A DNA stretch of 64,000 bases from positions 372,001 through 436,000 of the forward strand of contig CAWCJL010000002.1 in assembly GCA_963795775.1 (NCBI GenBank), given 5' to 3'. Each line of letters opens with the position of its first letter. The stretch's first letter is position 1. This document shows, piece by piece, positions 52,251 through 60,662 of the stretch. The notes beneath the pieces are model-generated. The model was not told where the DNA came from. It did not search any database and worked only from the letters and a program-made list of their open reading frames with translations. The position numbers and the translations under genes are program-made. This DNA comes from CAWCJL01 sp963795775. GTDB taxonomy: Bacteria > Acidobacteriota > Terriglobia > Terriglobales > Acidobacteriaceae.

Positions 52251-54353
52251 TCATTGCACGCGCTGCTTGCCTCCCAGCCGCTCCAGCGCAGTCACCACGG
52301 CCTGCGACCAGCCCTGAAGCTCCTCGTCGCGCAGGGTGCGATCCGGCGCCTGGAAGGTGGTTGAAAGCAGCATCGCGTACTGCCCCGGCGCGACCGCGCG
52401 CCCCTTGGCGTCGCGAAAGACCTCGGCCGGCCGGTACGCGACCAGTTCAGGGACGTGCAGCGCCTCGATGGCTCCCGCCACCGCCTGCCACTTCACCTGG
52501 TCGGGGAAGAAGAAGGAGAAGTCCCGATGCACCGGCTGGAAGCGCGACAGTTCCTGCGCGACCGGCTGGCGCAGTGCTTGCGCATAGAGCCGCTGCAGAT
52601 AAACCTCGCCCAGGAAGACCGGCTGGCGGAGCTTGCGCCGCTCCGCTTCTGCCGGATGGAGCTGGCCGAAGTAGGCCACCGTCGATCCATCCACGACACA
52701 ACGGGCGCCGCGCCCCGGATGAAGCCAAGGAGGCATCAGCCCCGGTGTGCCGGGGAAGGCGTCGAAATACACGGATTTGGTCGAGAAAAGCGCCATCAGT
52801 CTCTCGATCACTCCCTTTAGGTCATAAAAGCTGACCCGGCGCGCCGGCTGGTGCGGACCGCCGCTGTTCCATTCTCCGGTCGCACCGAAGGCCAGCGCCG
52901 GCCGCTCTTCCACCCGCTCCGGCGAGCCGGAGAACACGGTACCCGTCTCGAATAATTGCGCGCTGTCCACGTTGCGGTTCAGGTTGTGCGCCATCATCGT
53001 CAGCATGCCGGGAAGCAGTGACGGCCGTAGCATGCCGGCTTCCTCGTTCAGGGGATTGCCCATGGCCACGCTGGTTCCCGGCTGCGGCGCGAACAAGGCC
53101 GCCTCTTCCGCGGAGCAGAAGGTGCTCGACACCGCCTCGTGATAGCCCGATGCCAGCAGCAGCCCCCGCGTGGCGGACTCCTTGGTGGCATGCGGCAGTT
53201 CCATGACTGTGCCGGAGAAGGCTGGCAGCGTGTTCGCAAACCGGTTATAGCCATACACGCGGGCGATCTCCTCGATGAGGTCGATTTCCCGTTCAAGATC
53301 CAGCCGCCAACTGGGCAGCGTGACCGCATACGCGCCCGCGCCGCCGGCCGGAGCAAGCGTGCAGCCCAGCCCCGAAAGCACCTCGGTGCTGATCTGCTCC
53401 GTAATGCCGAGCCCATCCTCAGTCGCACCCAGAATGCGTTGCGCTTCGCTCACCGCCAGCAGGATTGGTGGCCGGTTTGCGGTGCGCGCCTCCGCCTCTG
53501 GAACTACCACGTCCGTCAGTTCTCCTTCTTGATAACCGCCGCTCTCGAGAATGATCTGCGACACCAGCGCGGACGCCAACGGGGGCGCATTGAAGTCTGC
53601 CCCGCGCTCAAACCGGTGTGACGCGTCCGAGTGGATGCCATGCCGACGGCTCATGCGGCGCACCACCGCAGGATCGAACCACGCCGCCTCCACCAGCACG
53701 TTCCTGGTCTCCGGCGTGATCATGGAGTCCCACCCGCCCATCACGCCGGCCAGGCCCAGCGCCTTACGCTCGTCCGCTACCACCAGGTCCTCGGCATCGA
53801 GCGTACGTTCCACGCCGTCGAGCGTACGCAGCTTCTCGCCCTTACGCGCCCGGCGGACGATGATGGCGCCCTCAAGCTTGTCGAGGTCGAAGGCATGCGT
53901 GGGGTGCCCCATCGCCAGCGTGACGTAATTCGTTGCGTCCACCGCATTCGAAATCTGCTTCTGCTCGAGCAATCGGAAGCGCTCCGCGACGAGGCCCGAC
54001 GAGGGCCGGATGGTAACACCGCGAAGGATGCGCGCAGTGAAGCGGCCGCACTCCCCCGGCATATCGATGCGGACTGGATAGCTCGTCCCCGCTTGGGCTG
54101 GGGGCAACGACGAATTCAGGGTTGCAAGCCCAAGGCCGTAGATCACCGCCGCCTCGCGCGCCACACCGTAGTGATTCATCGCGTCTACGCGGTTGGTCGT
54201 GATGTCCGTTTCAAAGAGCGAGCCGTGGTTGTTGCCGAGATCGAAGACGCCCTCGACGGCAATGCCGCGCAAAGTCAGGTCATCGGCGAGTTGACGGTCC
54301 GAAACGGTGAGACCGGGGAGATAGTGCCGGATCCATTGAGAAAGTATCTTCAT
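52251..54353 (-). CDS. pheT: Phenylalanyl-tRNA synthetase beta subunit, lacking the tRNA-binding domain
   Basis: 700 residues from ATG 54353 (MKILSQWIRHYLPGLTVSDR). It pairs with PheS in an alpha2beta2 enzyme that charges tRNA-Phe. Present: the N-terminal domain, B3/B4 editing domain (FTARILRGVTIRPSSGLVAE, NAVDATNYVTLAMGHPTHAF), B5 domain (LPSWRLDLEREIDLIEEIAR), core domain, and C-terminal FDX-ACB anticodon-binding domain (SRFQPVHRDFSFFFPDQVKW). The EMAP/OB-fold tRNA-binding domain that normally lies at about residues 40-150 is missing: EGVFDLGNNHGSLFETDITT runs straight into NRVDAMNHYGVAREAA. That explains the short length (usual 780-810). It is separated from pheS by a gene on the other strand. 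Confidence 0.95.
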   Translation of the reverse strand: MKILSQWIRHYLPGLTVSDRQLADDLTLRGIAVEGVFDLGNNHGSLFETDITTNRVDAMNHYGVAREAAVIYGLGLATLNSSLPPAQAGTSYPVRIDMPGECGRFTARILRGVTIRPSSGLVAERFRLLEQKQISNAVDATNYVTLAMGHPTHAFDLDKLEGAIIVRRARKGEKLRTLDGVERTLDAEDLVVADERKALGLAGVMGGWDSMITPETRNVLVEAAWFDPAVVRRMSRRHGIHSDASHRFERGADFNAPPLASALVSQIILESGGYQEGELTDVVVPEAEARTANRPPILLAVSEAQRILGATEDGLGITEQISTEVLSGLGCTLAPAGGAGAYAVTLPSWRLDLEREIDLIEEIARVYGYNRFANTLPAFSGTVMELPHATKESATRGLLLASGYHEAVSSTFCSAEEAALFAPQPGTSVAMGNPLNEEAGMLRPSLLPGMLTMMAHNLNRNVDSAQLFETGTVFSGSPERVEERPALAFGATGEWNSGGPHQPARRVSFYDLKGVIERLMALFSTKSVYFDAFPGTPGLMPPWLHPGRGARCVVDGSTVAYFGQLHPAEAERRKLRQPVFLGEVYLQRLYAQALRQPVAQELSRFQPVHRDFSFFFPDQVKWQAVAGAIEALHVPELVAYRPAEVFRDAKGRAVAPGQYAMLLSTTFQAPDRTLRDEELQGWSQAVVTALERLGGKQRVQ

Positions 54354-54439
54354 GCGAACGCTTCTAGTGTATCGACTGGAATGCTGGAGTCCGTGACCCC
54401 GCTCAATGCGCGGCCCGGATGATAGCCTGAATCCTCGCG

Positions 54440-54973
54440 ATGACATACGAGCCCGGCCAACGTACACCGCAGCGGGACGCACAATTCTGGATCGAGAGGC
54501 TGAGATTGCAGCCGCATCCGGAAGGCGGCTTCTACAAGGAAGCCTACCGCGACACGTTGCTGCTGCAGCCGACCGGATTGCCTGCGGAGTTCAGCGGCCC
54601 GCGCTCCGCTTCGACTGCCATCTATTTTCTGCTGGAAGGGCACCAGTTCTCAGGATTTCACCGCATTCGGTCCGACGAGCTCTGGCACTTCTACACCGGG
54701 AGCGCACTCGCGGTACACGTGATCGGCCCGGATGGCCAACACGAACAGCTTCTCATCGGTCCTGACCCCGAGGCCGGGCAACAGTTCCAGGGGGCCGTGA
54801 AGGCAAACCGCTGGTTCGCCTCCGAATTGCTGGATAAGAGCGATTTCGCCCTGGTGGGCTGCACGGTTGCACCCGGCTTTGACTTCGCCGACTTCGAGCT
54901 CGCAGAGCGCGACACCCTGGCTCGCAGCTTTCCGGAACACCGGTCCCTTATCGAGCGCCTGACGCACGGTTAG
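54440..54973 (+). CDS. Cupin protein (DUF985 type)
   Basis: 177 residues. The small beta-barrel carries HPEGGFYKEAYRDT, STAIYFLLEGHQFSGFHRIR, SDELWHFYTGSALAVHVI, and the C-terminal LVGCTVAPGFDFADFELAER, the pattern of the DUF985/cupin_5 family. The metal-type residues (His in SGFHRI, Glu in DELWHF, His in WHFY) are present. Cupins of this family have been linked to sugar-epimerase-like or unknown activities; no enzyme function is established here. It lies between pheS and pheT on the opposite strand, 22 bases from the pheS stop. Confidence 0.88.
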   Translation: MTYEPGQRTPQRDAQFWIERLRLQPHPEGGFYKEAYRDTLLLQPTGLPAEFSGPRSASTAIYFLLEGHQFSGFHRIRSDELWHFYTGSALAVHVIGPDGQHEQLLIGPDPEAGQQFQGAVKANRWFASELLDKSDFALVGCTVAPGFDFADFELAERDTLARSFPEHRSLIERLTHG

Positions 54974-54995
54974 CTCGGAGGCGTCCGTCGGACTC

Positions 54996-56096
54996 CTAAG
55001 CGAACTGTTCCAGAAACCGCACATCCCCCGAATAGAACTGCCCGATCTCGCTTACGCCGTACTTCATCATCGCGATCCGCTCGACGCCCATGCCAAAGGC
55101 GAAGCCGCTGATCTTTTTCGGGTCATACGCGGGCTGCTTCTCGGCGACAAATCCAAAGACCGCCGGGTCCACCATGCCGCAGCCCAGCAGTTCGATCCAC
55201 CCCGAATGCTTGCACTTCCGGCAGCCTTTCCCGCCGCAGAAGATGCAGGAGATCTGCACGTCCGCACTTGGCTCAGTGAACGGGAAGAAGGACGGAAAGA
55301 AGCGCGTTTTTACGCCCGAGCCGAAAAAGGCCTTCATGGCGTGGTCGAGCGTGCCCTTCAGGTCGGAGAAGGTGATGTTGGTGTCCACGCACAGCCCCTC
55401 CACCTGGTGAAAAATGGGCGAGTGGGTGGCGTCCGCCGCATCGTTGCGGTGCACCTTGCCCGGGATCACGATGCGAACGGGAGGCGGCTGCTGCTCCATG
55501 GTGCGGATCTGCACCGGCGAAGTATGGGTCCTCATCAGCAGGCGGTCCCGCAGCGGCTTGCGCTCCTGCCCGGCGATAACCAGTGTGTCCTGCGTATCAC
55601 GCGCAGGGTGGTTTGGCGGAAAGTTGAGCGACTCGAAGTTGTAGTAGTCCGTCTCCACTTCGGGTCCGGTGCCGACTGAGTAGCCCATGGCGGCAAAGAC
55701 GCGGACGATCTCGGCCATGGTCTTCAGAATCGGGTGCTCCGCCCCGAGCTGCGGTCGCGTGCCCGGCAGTGTTACGTCAATTGCATCCGACGTGCCGGGT
55801 GCTTCCTTTACTTTGCCTGCAGTTTCGAGCAACTGCTCGATGCGCTCTTTGAGCTGATTGAAGCGCTGGCCAAGGGGCTTCCGTGCCTCCAATGGCGCGG
55901 TCTTCAGCCAGGCATCGCTCACCGCCTTCAGCCTTCCCTGCTTGCGTCCCAGCCATTGCAGGCGAAACTGCTCCGCGGCTTCAGGCGTGCCGAGGTCAGC
56001 CGCAGCCTCCTCCACCTCTTGCGTCAGCGCCCCAAAGGCGCGGTCCAGCGCTGCAGCATCATGCCCGTCCAGCTTCGGTATATCTGTTGCATACAT
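54996..56096 (-). CDS. pheS: Phenylalanyl-tRNA synthetase alpha subunit
   Basis: 366 residues from ATG 56096. An N-terminal coiled coil (residues 15-95) binds tRNA; the class II catalytic domain follows. Visible: HPILKTMAEIVRVFAAMGYS (motif 1 region), GKVHRNDAADATHSPIFHQV (motif 2), and FGMGVERIAMMKYGVSEIGQ (motif 3). An inserted zinc-type knuckle, Cys284-x2-Cys287-x4-Cys292-x2-Cys295 (ISCIFCGGKGCRKCKHSGW), lies before LLGCGMVDPAVFGF, as in PheS of several phyla. PheS binds ATP and phenylalanine. It is divergent from the VOC gene and separated from pheT by the cupin gene. Confidence 0.96.
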   Translation of the reverse strand: MYATDIPKLDGHDAAALDRAFGALTQEVEEAAADLGTPEAAEQFRLQWLGRKQGRLKAVSDAWLKTAPLEARKPLGQRFNQLKERIEQLLETAGKVKEAPGTSDAIDVTLPGTRPQLGAEHPILKTMAEIVRVFAAMGYSVGTGPEVETDYYNFESLNFPPNHPARDTQDTLVIAGQERKPLRDRLLMRTHTSPVQIRTMEQQPPPVRIVIPGKVHRNDAADATHSPIFHQVEGLCVDTNITFSDLKGTLDHAMKAFFGSGVKTRFFPSFFPFTEPSADVQISCIFCGGKGCRKCKHSGWIELLGCGMVDPAVFGFVAEKQPAYDPKKISGFAFGMGVERIAMMKYGVSEIGQFYSGDVRFLEQFA

Positions 56097-56258
56097 GGTC
56101 TTCCTGAGGATAAATCACGCCGGCTTGGCGGCCGGAGCGCCTCCACAGTCTTGTTCGCCAGGTGGCTCGGCGCAATCCACTGGCGTGTGCGCCACGCGAA
56201 AACTCATTGGCCAGCTTTCTTCGGCAAGGTATACTGCCGCCCGGCACAGGAGGACATG

Positions 56259-56736
56259 ATGAGCGAACAGGCACTCACTCCGTATCTGGTCGTCAGCAAT
56301 GCTGCGGCGGCTATCGACTTCTACACCAAGGCACTCGGCTTTGAGGAGATCTATCGTCACCAGGCTCCGGGCGATACGCGCCTGATGCATGCGTCTTTGC
56401 GCTTCGGCAACTCCAACCTCATGCTGTCTGACGATTTCTGCGACAAAATGGGCAGCCCTTCCATGGTCCCGGAAAAGCTGGGCGGCTCACCCGTCACGCT
56501 CCACCTGCAGGTGGAGGATGCAAACGCCATCTGGGAGAGGGCCGTAGCCGCAGGCGCAACTGTGACGATGCCGCTGATGGACCAGTTCTGGGGCGATCGC
56601 TATGGCCAATTCACTGATCCGTTCGGCCACAAGATGGTCCATTGGACAGCCCATCAAGAAGGTCACGTCCGAGGAACTGGAATCGGGCGCAAAAGTGGCC
56701 TTTGAGCGGGCGGACGCACACGCAAACCGTTCTTAG
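56259..56736 (+). CDS. VOC (glyoxalase/PhnB-like) protein, frameshifted near the C-terminus
   Basis: About 158 residues after repair. ATG 56259 is five bases after GGAGG. The first frame reads MSEQALTPYLVVSNAAAAID, FYTKALGFEEIYRHQAPGDT, MHASLRFGNSNLMLSDDF and FWGDRYGQFTDPFGHK, the paired beta-alpha-beta3 modules of the PhnB-like subgroup. From the GHK codons the expected sequence WSIGQPIKKVTSEELESGAK continues in another frame to the stop at 56734-56736. Removing one base near 56634 (AAGATGG to AAGTGG) restores it. Such proteins bind divalent metal or small ligands; the role is unknown. It is divergent from pheS. Confidence 0.85.
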
Positions 56737-56891
56737 CCGGCCAGCTCAAAGCCCCTCTGCCCTCAGATCAGTTATCAACGGCTGTGTCAATCTGAGGCGG
56801 AGGGAGCTGAGCGATGGCGGAGGGGGCCGAAAGCGCCGCAGGATAAGGTGGCGGTGAGAAGGAAGGGGGCCTCGTTCTGTGCTCCGAGGTT

Positions 56892-57452
56892 CTAAGTCCC
56901 CTTCCGCGCCTTGGTGATGAGGCGCTTCGCCTCGTCCGCATCCTTGTTGCCCAGCACGCGGAATTTCCGCCCCTCCAACCGGGAATAGTTCACGAAGAAC
57001 TGTCCGATTTCGTCCAGGAGCTTCTTCGGCAGGTCGCCGACGCTCTTTACGTCTGCGTAGACCTGGTTTCCCTGGCTCACGGCCAGCAGGCGATCGTTAC
57101 GGAGCGTCTTGCCGTCGTTCTCCGTCTGCTCGCCTTCGATCACGCCGATAAGCTGCGCCAGCACCAGGCACCCGGCGAAGGCCGACTCCTCCATCAGTAC
57201 CAGGACGTCCAGCGGATCGCCATCCTCGGCCTTGGTGGAGGGCACAAAGCCGAAATCATAGGGAAAGACCATTCCGGCAGGCAGAGTCTTTTTGAGCGCA
57301 AAGATGCGCTTTTCCGGCTCGTAATCGTATTTGTTCCGACTGCCCTTGGGCGTCTCGATAATCACCTGCAGCAGGTCCTGTTCCGTATCGACAGGCTCGA
57401 GCTTCAGCGGGTCCGCCAGGCCGAATCCGGCGTTGGATGGGGTGGATGTCAT
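56892..57452 (-). CDS. ppa: Inorganic pyrophosphatase (family I)
   Basis: 186 residues from ATG 57452, six bases after GAGGGA. It hydrolyses pyrophosphate to two phosphates, pulling biosynthetic reactions forward. Family I residues are present: IIETPKGSRNKYDYEPEKRI (Lys/Tyr of the active site), FPYDFGFVPSTKAEDGDPLD (metal-binding acidic cluster DGDPLDVLV), and DVKSVGDLPKKLLDEIGQFF near the end. The acidic set E-D-x-D-P-L-D binds three to four Mg2+. It lies alone between the convergent VOC gene and the divergent glycosyltransferase gene. Confidence 0.95.
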   Translation of the reverse strand: MTSTPSNAGFGLADPLKLEPVDTEQDLLQVIIETPKGSRNKYDYEPEKRIFALKKTLPAGMVFPYDFGFVPSTKAEDGDPLDVLVLMEESAFAGCLVLAQLIGVIEGEQTENDGKTLRNDRLLAVSQGNQVYADVKSVGDLPKKLLDEIGQFFVNYSRLEGRKFRVLGNKDADEAKRLITKARKGT

Positions 57453-57655
57453 GGTTCCCTCGTCGAAATAGGACACCCTGGACCGGCGCGGAGTTGGCCG
57501 CGGCAGCAGTTGGCAGTTGCGCAATGGTGACCACGGGCACCACCGGCCTGCGGATTCCGATTGCCTCCGGCCGTCCTCTTTGGGTAAATGGAGCAACACT
57601 TACCCGAACAGGACCGCAAAGAGCAGTGCAGATGACACCAGTTTCCCTGCGGGCA

Positions 57656-57682
57656 CCGGAGCTGCGGACTCCGGAGCTGCGG
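57656..57682 (+). repeat. Two 12-base direct repeats, 3-base spacer
   Basis: CCGGAGCTGCGG occurs at 57656-57667 and again at 57671-57682, giving a 15-base period. It lies in the gap before the GT39-like gene. If the upstream ATG 57632 is used the repeat would encode APELRTPELR, so it may be coding. Confidence 0.6.
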
Positions 57683-57740
57683 TTCGCCGCAGGTTGTCCC
57701 GCCGTCCGACTCCGCCACACCGCGTCACGTCTGGCCCCTT

Positions 57741-59215
57741 TTGGTGGGGCTCACGGCGCTCTACACCTTCATGGCCGGGCTGGATAGCCGCCGTTTCGTC
57801 TGGTACGACGAGCTGTTCACCTTTGACGTCGCGAAGGCGCCAAGCATTCGGGAGCTTGTGCGCCTGGTCTTTCGCTGGGAGCCGGCTCCGCCGACCAGCT
57901 ATCTGCTCAGCCGGTTCTCGATGAATGTCTTCGGGCAGAACGCCTTCGGCCTGCGCGTCCCTTCAATGGTGGCGTTCTATCTGGGAAGCCTGCTGCTCTT
58001 CTTTTTCTTGCGGCGCAAGATAGGCAGCGCCTATGCCACGCTGGCACTGCTCACATTGTGGTGGAGCGATACCTTTCGTTATGCCACAGAAGCGCGCCCG
58101 TATGCGCTGGTGGTCCTGTTTTCCGCCTCGCTCCTCTTTTGCTGGGACATCATTCTGCACAACGGACGCAGCGGGCGAGCGGTGTGGGGCATCGCCGGCT
58201 CGAGCCTCGGCCTGGTGGCGTCGCATGTCTTCGCCCCATTCTTTCTGTCGCCTTTTCTGATGGGGGAAGCGGTGCGCTCGATCCGCAGGCGCCGCGTTGA
58301 CCTGGGTGTCTGGTCGGCCATGCTTCTGCCGTTGCGGCCATGGTGTTCGACCTGCCGCTGATCCGGCGTCGTGGTGTCCTGCTGTTCAGTCCAATGGTAG
58401 TTGCATCCGGCCACAGGATCAGGGTGTTCTTCTACGACACGCTGGAGCCGATCGCAATCGTCCTGGCGGTTGCTGTATTTGCTGCATTGCTGATCGAGGC
58501 TGTGCTGCGAACAAAGCCGAGCACGCGCGAAAACGAGGAACCGGTTTACTTCGAGGAGAAGATGTTGCTAGCTGCGTTCCTCGTGGAGCCCATTCTGCTG
58601 AATCTCGTTCTGATGCATGGACATCGGGCTTTTTCGGATCGGTACTCCATTACCGCGCAGCTTGCCATCTACTTCGGCGTCGTAGGCCTGATCGGGATGC
58701 TGTTCCGTTGGCGCCCAGCTTGCGCGGCGGTTGCTTCCTGCGTTCTGGTTCTGTTCATAACGAGCTACCGGATTATGCCAAAAGTTCTCAACCGGCCACC
58801 GAAGAACGTGATCGCTTTTGGTAGTGTCCGCCCAGACCTGGCGCTGGTGCCGGACAGTGGTGCTACGTTTCTCGAAATGAACCACTACGAGAGCCCGGCA
58901 ACCCTGCAGCGGCTCTATTTCCTCAAGGACCGCGCGTCTGCGGTCAAGTATTCGCATTCTACTGAAGCGGAAGACTACCTGCCGCCGGACCAACTCGGAC
59001 CCACCTTCTCCATCCGCTCCGCGGTAGAACCCTACGCCGCCTTCACCCAGCAGCATTCACAATTCCTGGTCTTCAGCCTTCACCGAAATCCGGAAAGCTG
59101 GTTGATTCCCAAACTGCGCGATGATCACGCCCGGATCGTCTCGCTCGGAGAGTACGCCGCACCGGGCTCATACCGCGATTCCACGCTTTACCTGGTCACC
59201 ATGCGCGGAAAGTGA
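57741..59215 (+). CDS. GT39-like membrane glycosyltransferase, frameshifted
   Basis: About 491 residues after repair. The first frame starts at TTG 57741 (MVGLTALYTFMAGLDSRRF) with the GT-C type loop WYDELFTFDVAKAPS, APPTSYLLSRFSMNVF and several membrane helices, ending after SAMLLPLRPWCSTC. The rest (AAMVFDLPLIRRRGVLLFSP onward, with LLNLVLMHGHRAFSDRYSIT and YFGVVGLIGMLF) is in another frame. The fault near 58332-58334 equals one missing base (or two extra). The start is uncertain: the frame is open upstream to 57636 without a standard start codon, and ATG 57632 lies in a different frame. Like the gene at 30534, it should use a lipid-linked sugar; acceptor unknown. Confidence 0.7.
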
Positions 59216-59324
59216 GCGGGCTGCTCCGATGTCGCCGGGGAGCTTCGATTCCCTGCATGCTGACGGCCGCCCGACCTGCCGCGCCTATTCGCCTTGCCTC
59301 GGCCATTTGGACTACCGTAGAAGC

Positions 59325-60576
59325 ATGAAGCGCGTCCGTTACACCAAGTACAACGGCGACCTCGCCTCCGAGATGGAGATCGATGACCTGCTCAAGGCCT
59401 TGTCGGATTATCTGCTCGATTCCGGCTTCCAGGACCCCTTCTCGCGCTTCGCCGAGCTCGATGGCGACCACACCATGGAGAATCTCCGTGAAGCGCTGCG
59501 CCAGGCGCTTGAGTCCGGCGAGCTCTTCGACCAGGAGACCCAGGACCGCATCAACGAGATGAGCACCGAGGAGATGGATCAGCTCATCGAGAAGCTCATG
59601 GACCGCATGGAGCAGGAAAACTACATTTCTGTCGGGACCGCCGCACGACCCCTCGCGCACTTCGCCCACACAGGGCCAGGTCGGGCAGCAGCAGGATCGC
59701 AACATCGAGAACGCCCGCTTCGAAGTCACTGACAAGAGCCTCGACTTCCTCGGCTTCAAAACCCTGCGCGACCTGCTCGGCTCACTCGGTAAATCCAGCT
59801 ACGGCCGGCATGACACGCGGCACTGGGCCACCGGCATCGAGGCCAGTGGGGCGTCCAGGCCGTATGAGTTTGGCGACGTCCTGAACCTGGACACGACCGC
59901 CACCCTGAACTCCGCCATCCATCGCGAAGGGCTCTCGCTGCCGCTCAACATCGAGTATCGCGATCTCCACGTTCACCAGTGCGAATATCAGAGCTCCTGC
60001 GCCACGGTGGTCATGCTGGACTGTTCGCATTCCATGATCCTCTACGGTGAAGACCGCTTCACTCCGGCCAAAAAGGTGGCGATGGCGCTTTCGCACCTTA
60101 TCCGTACGCAGTATCCCGGCGACTCGCTCTCGCTCGTGCTCTTCCACGACTCCGCGGAGGAGATGCCCGTTTCGCAGCTCGCGCGCGTGAAGGTTGGCCC
60201 CTATTACACCAACACCCGCGAAGGTCTCCGCGTGGCGCACCGCATCCTCGATCGCCAGCGCAAGGACATGAAGCAGATCGTGATGATCACCGACGGCAAG
60301 CCCTCCGCACTCACCCTGCCGGACGGCCGCATCTACAAGAACGCCTTCGGCCTCGATCCGCTGGTCGTCTCCGAAACGCTCGAAGAGGTCTCGCGCTGCA
60401 AGCGCTCCGGCATCATGATTAATACTTTCATGCTGGCGCAGGACTTCGGCCTGGTGCAGTTCGTGCAAAAGGTCACGCAGATGTGCCGCGGCAAAGCCTA
60501 CTTCACCCAGCCGGACCGGCTGGGCGAGTACCTGCTGATGGACTACATGCAGCGCAAAATGAAGACGATTCATTAG
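59325..60576 (+). CDS. Cytoplasmic VWA-domain protein, frameshifted
   Basis: About 416 residues after repair, starting at ATG 59325 (MKRVRYTKYNGDLASEMEID). A helical acidic N-terminal part (DDLLKALSDYLLDSGFQDPF, EALRQALESGELFDQETQDR) leads to the frame break near 59637 (GGGACCG, one extra base). In the second frame the text continues VTDKSLDFLGFKTLRDLLGS, then a VWA domain with MIDAS DCSHSMILYGEDRFTPAKKV and MITDGKPSALTLPDGRIYKN, ending QRKMKTIH. There is no signal peptide. Proteins of this type (CoxE/VWA cluster) often work beside AAA+ ATPases, none of which is adjacent; function unknown. Confidence 0.8.
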
Positions 60577-60662
60577 CGGTCCATGCTGCCTGCCGCTGCC
60601 GCCGGCGCGCATCAGCGCAAGCCGCCGCTGCACCGCCCGCGAGCGCTACAATCCTGTCACAC

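Noticed and set aside
57441..57740. Short open frames on both strands between ppa and the GT39-like gene
   Set aside because: They are Arg/Pro-rich, overlap each other in several frames and lack ribosome sites. Only the 12-base direct repeat was kept as a feature.
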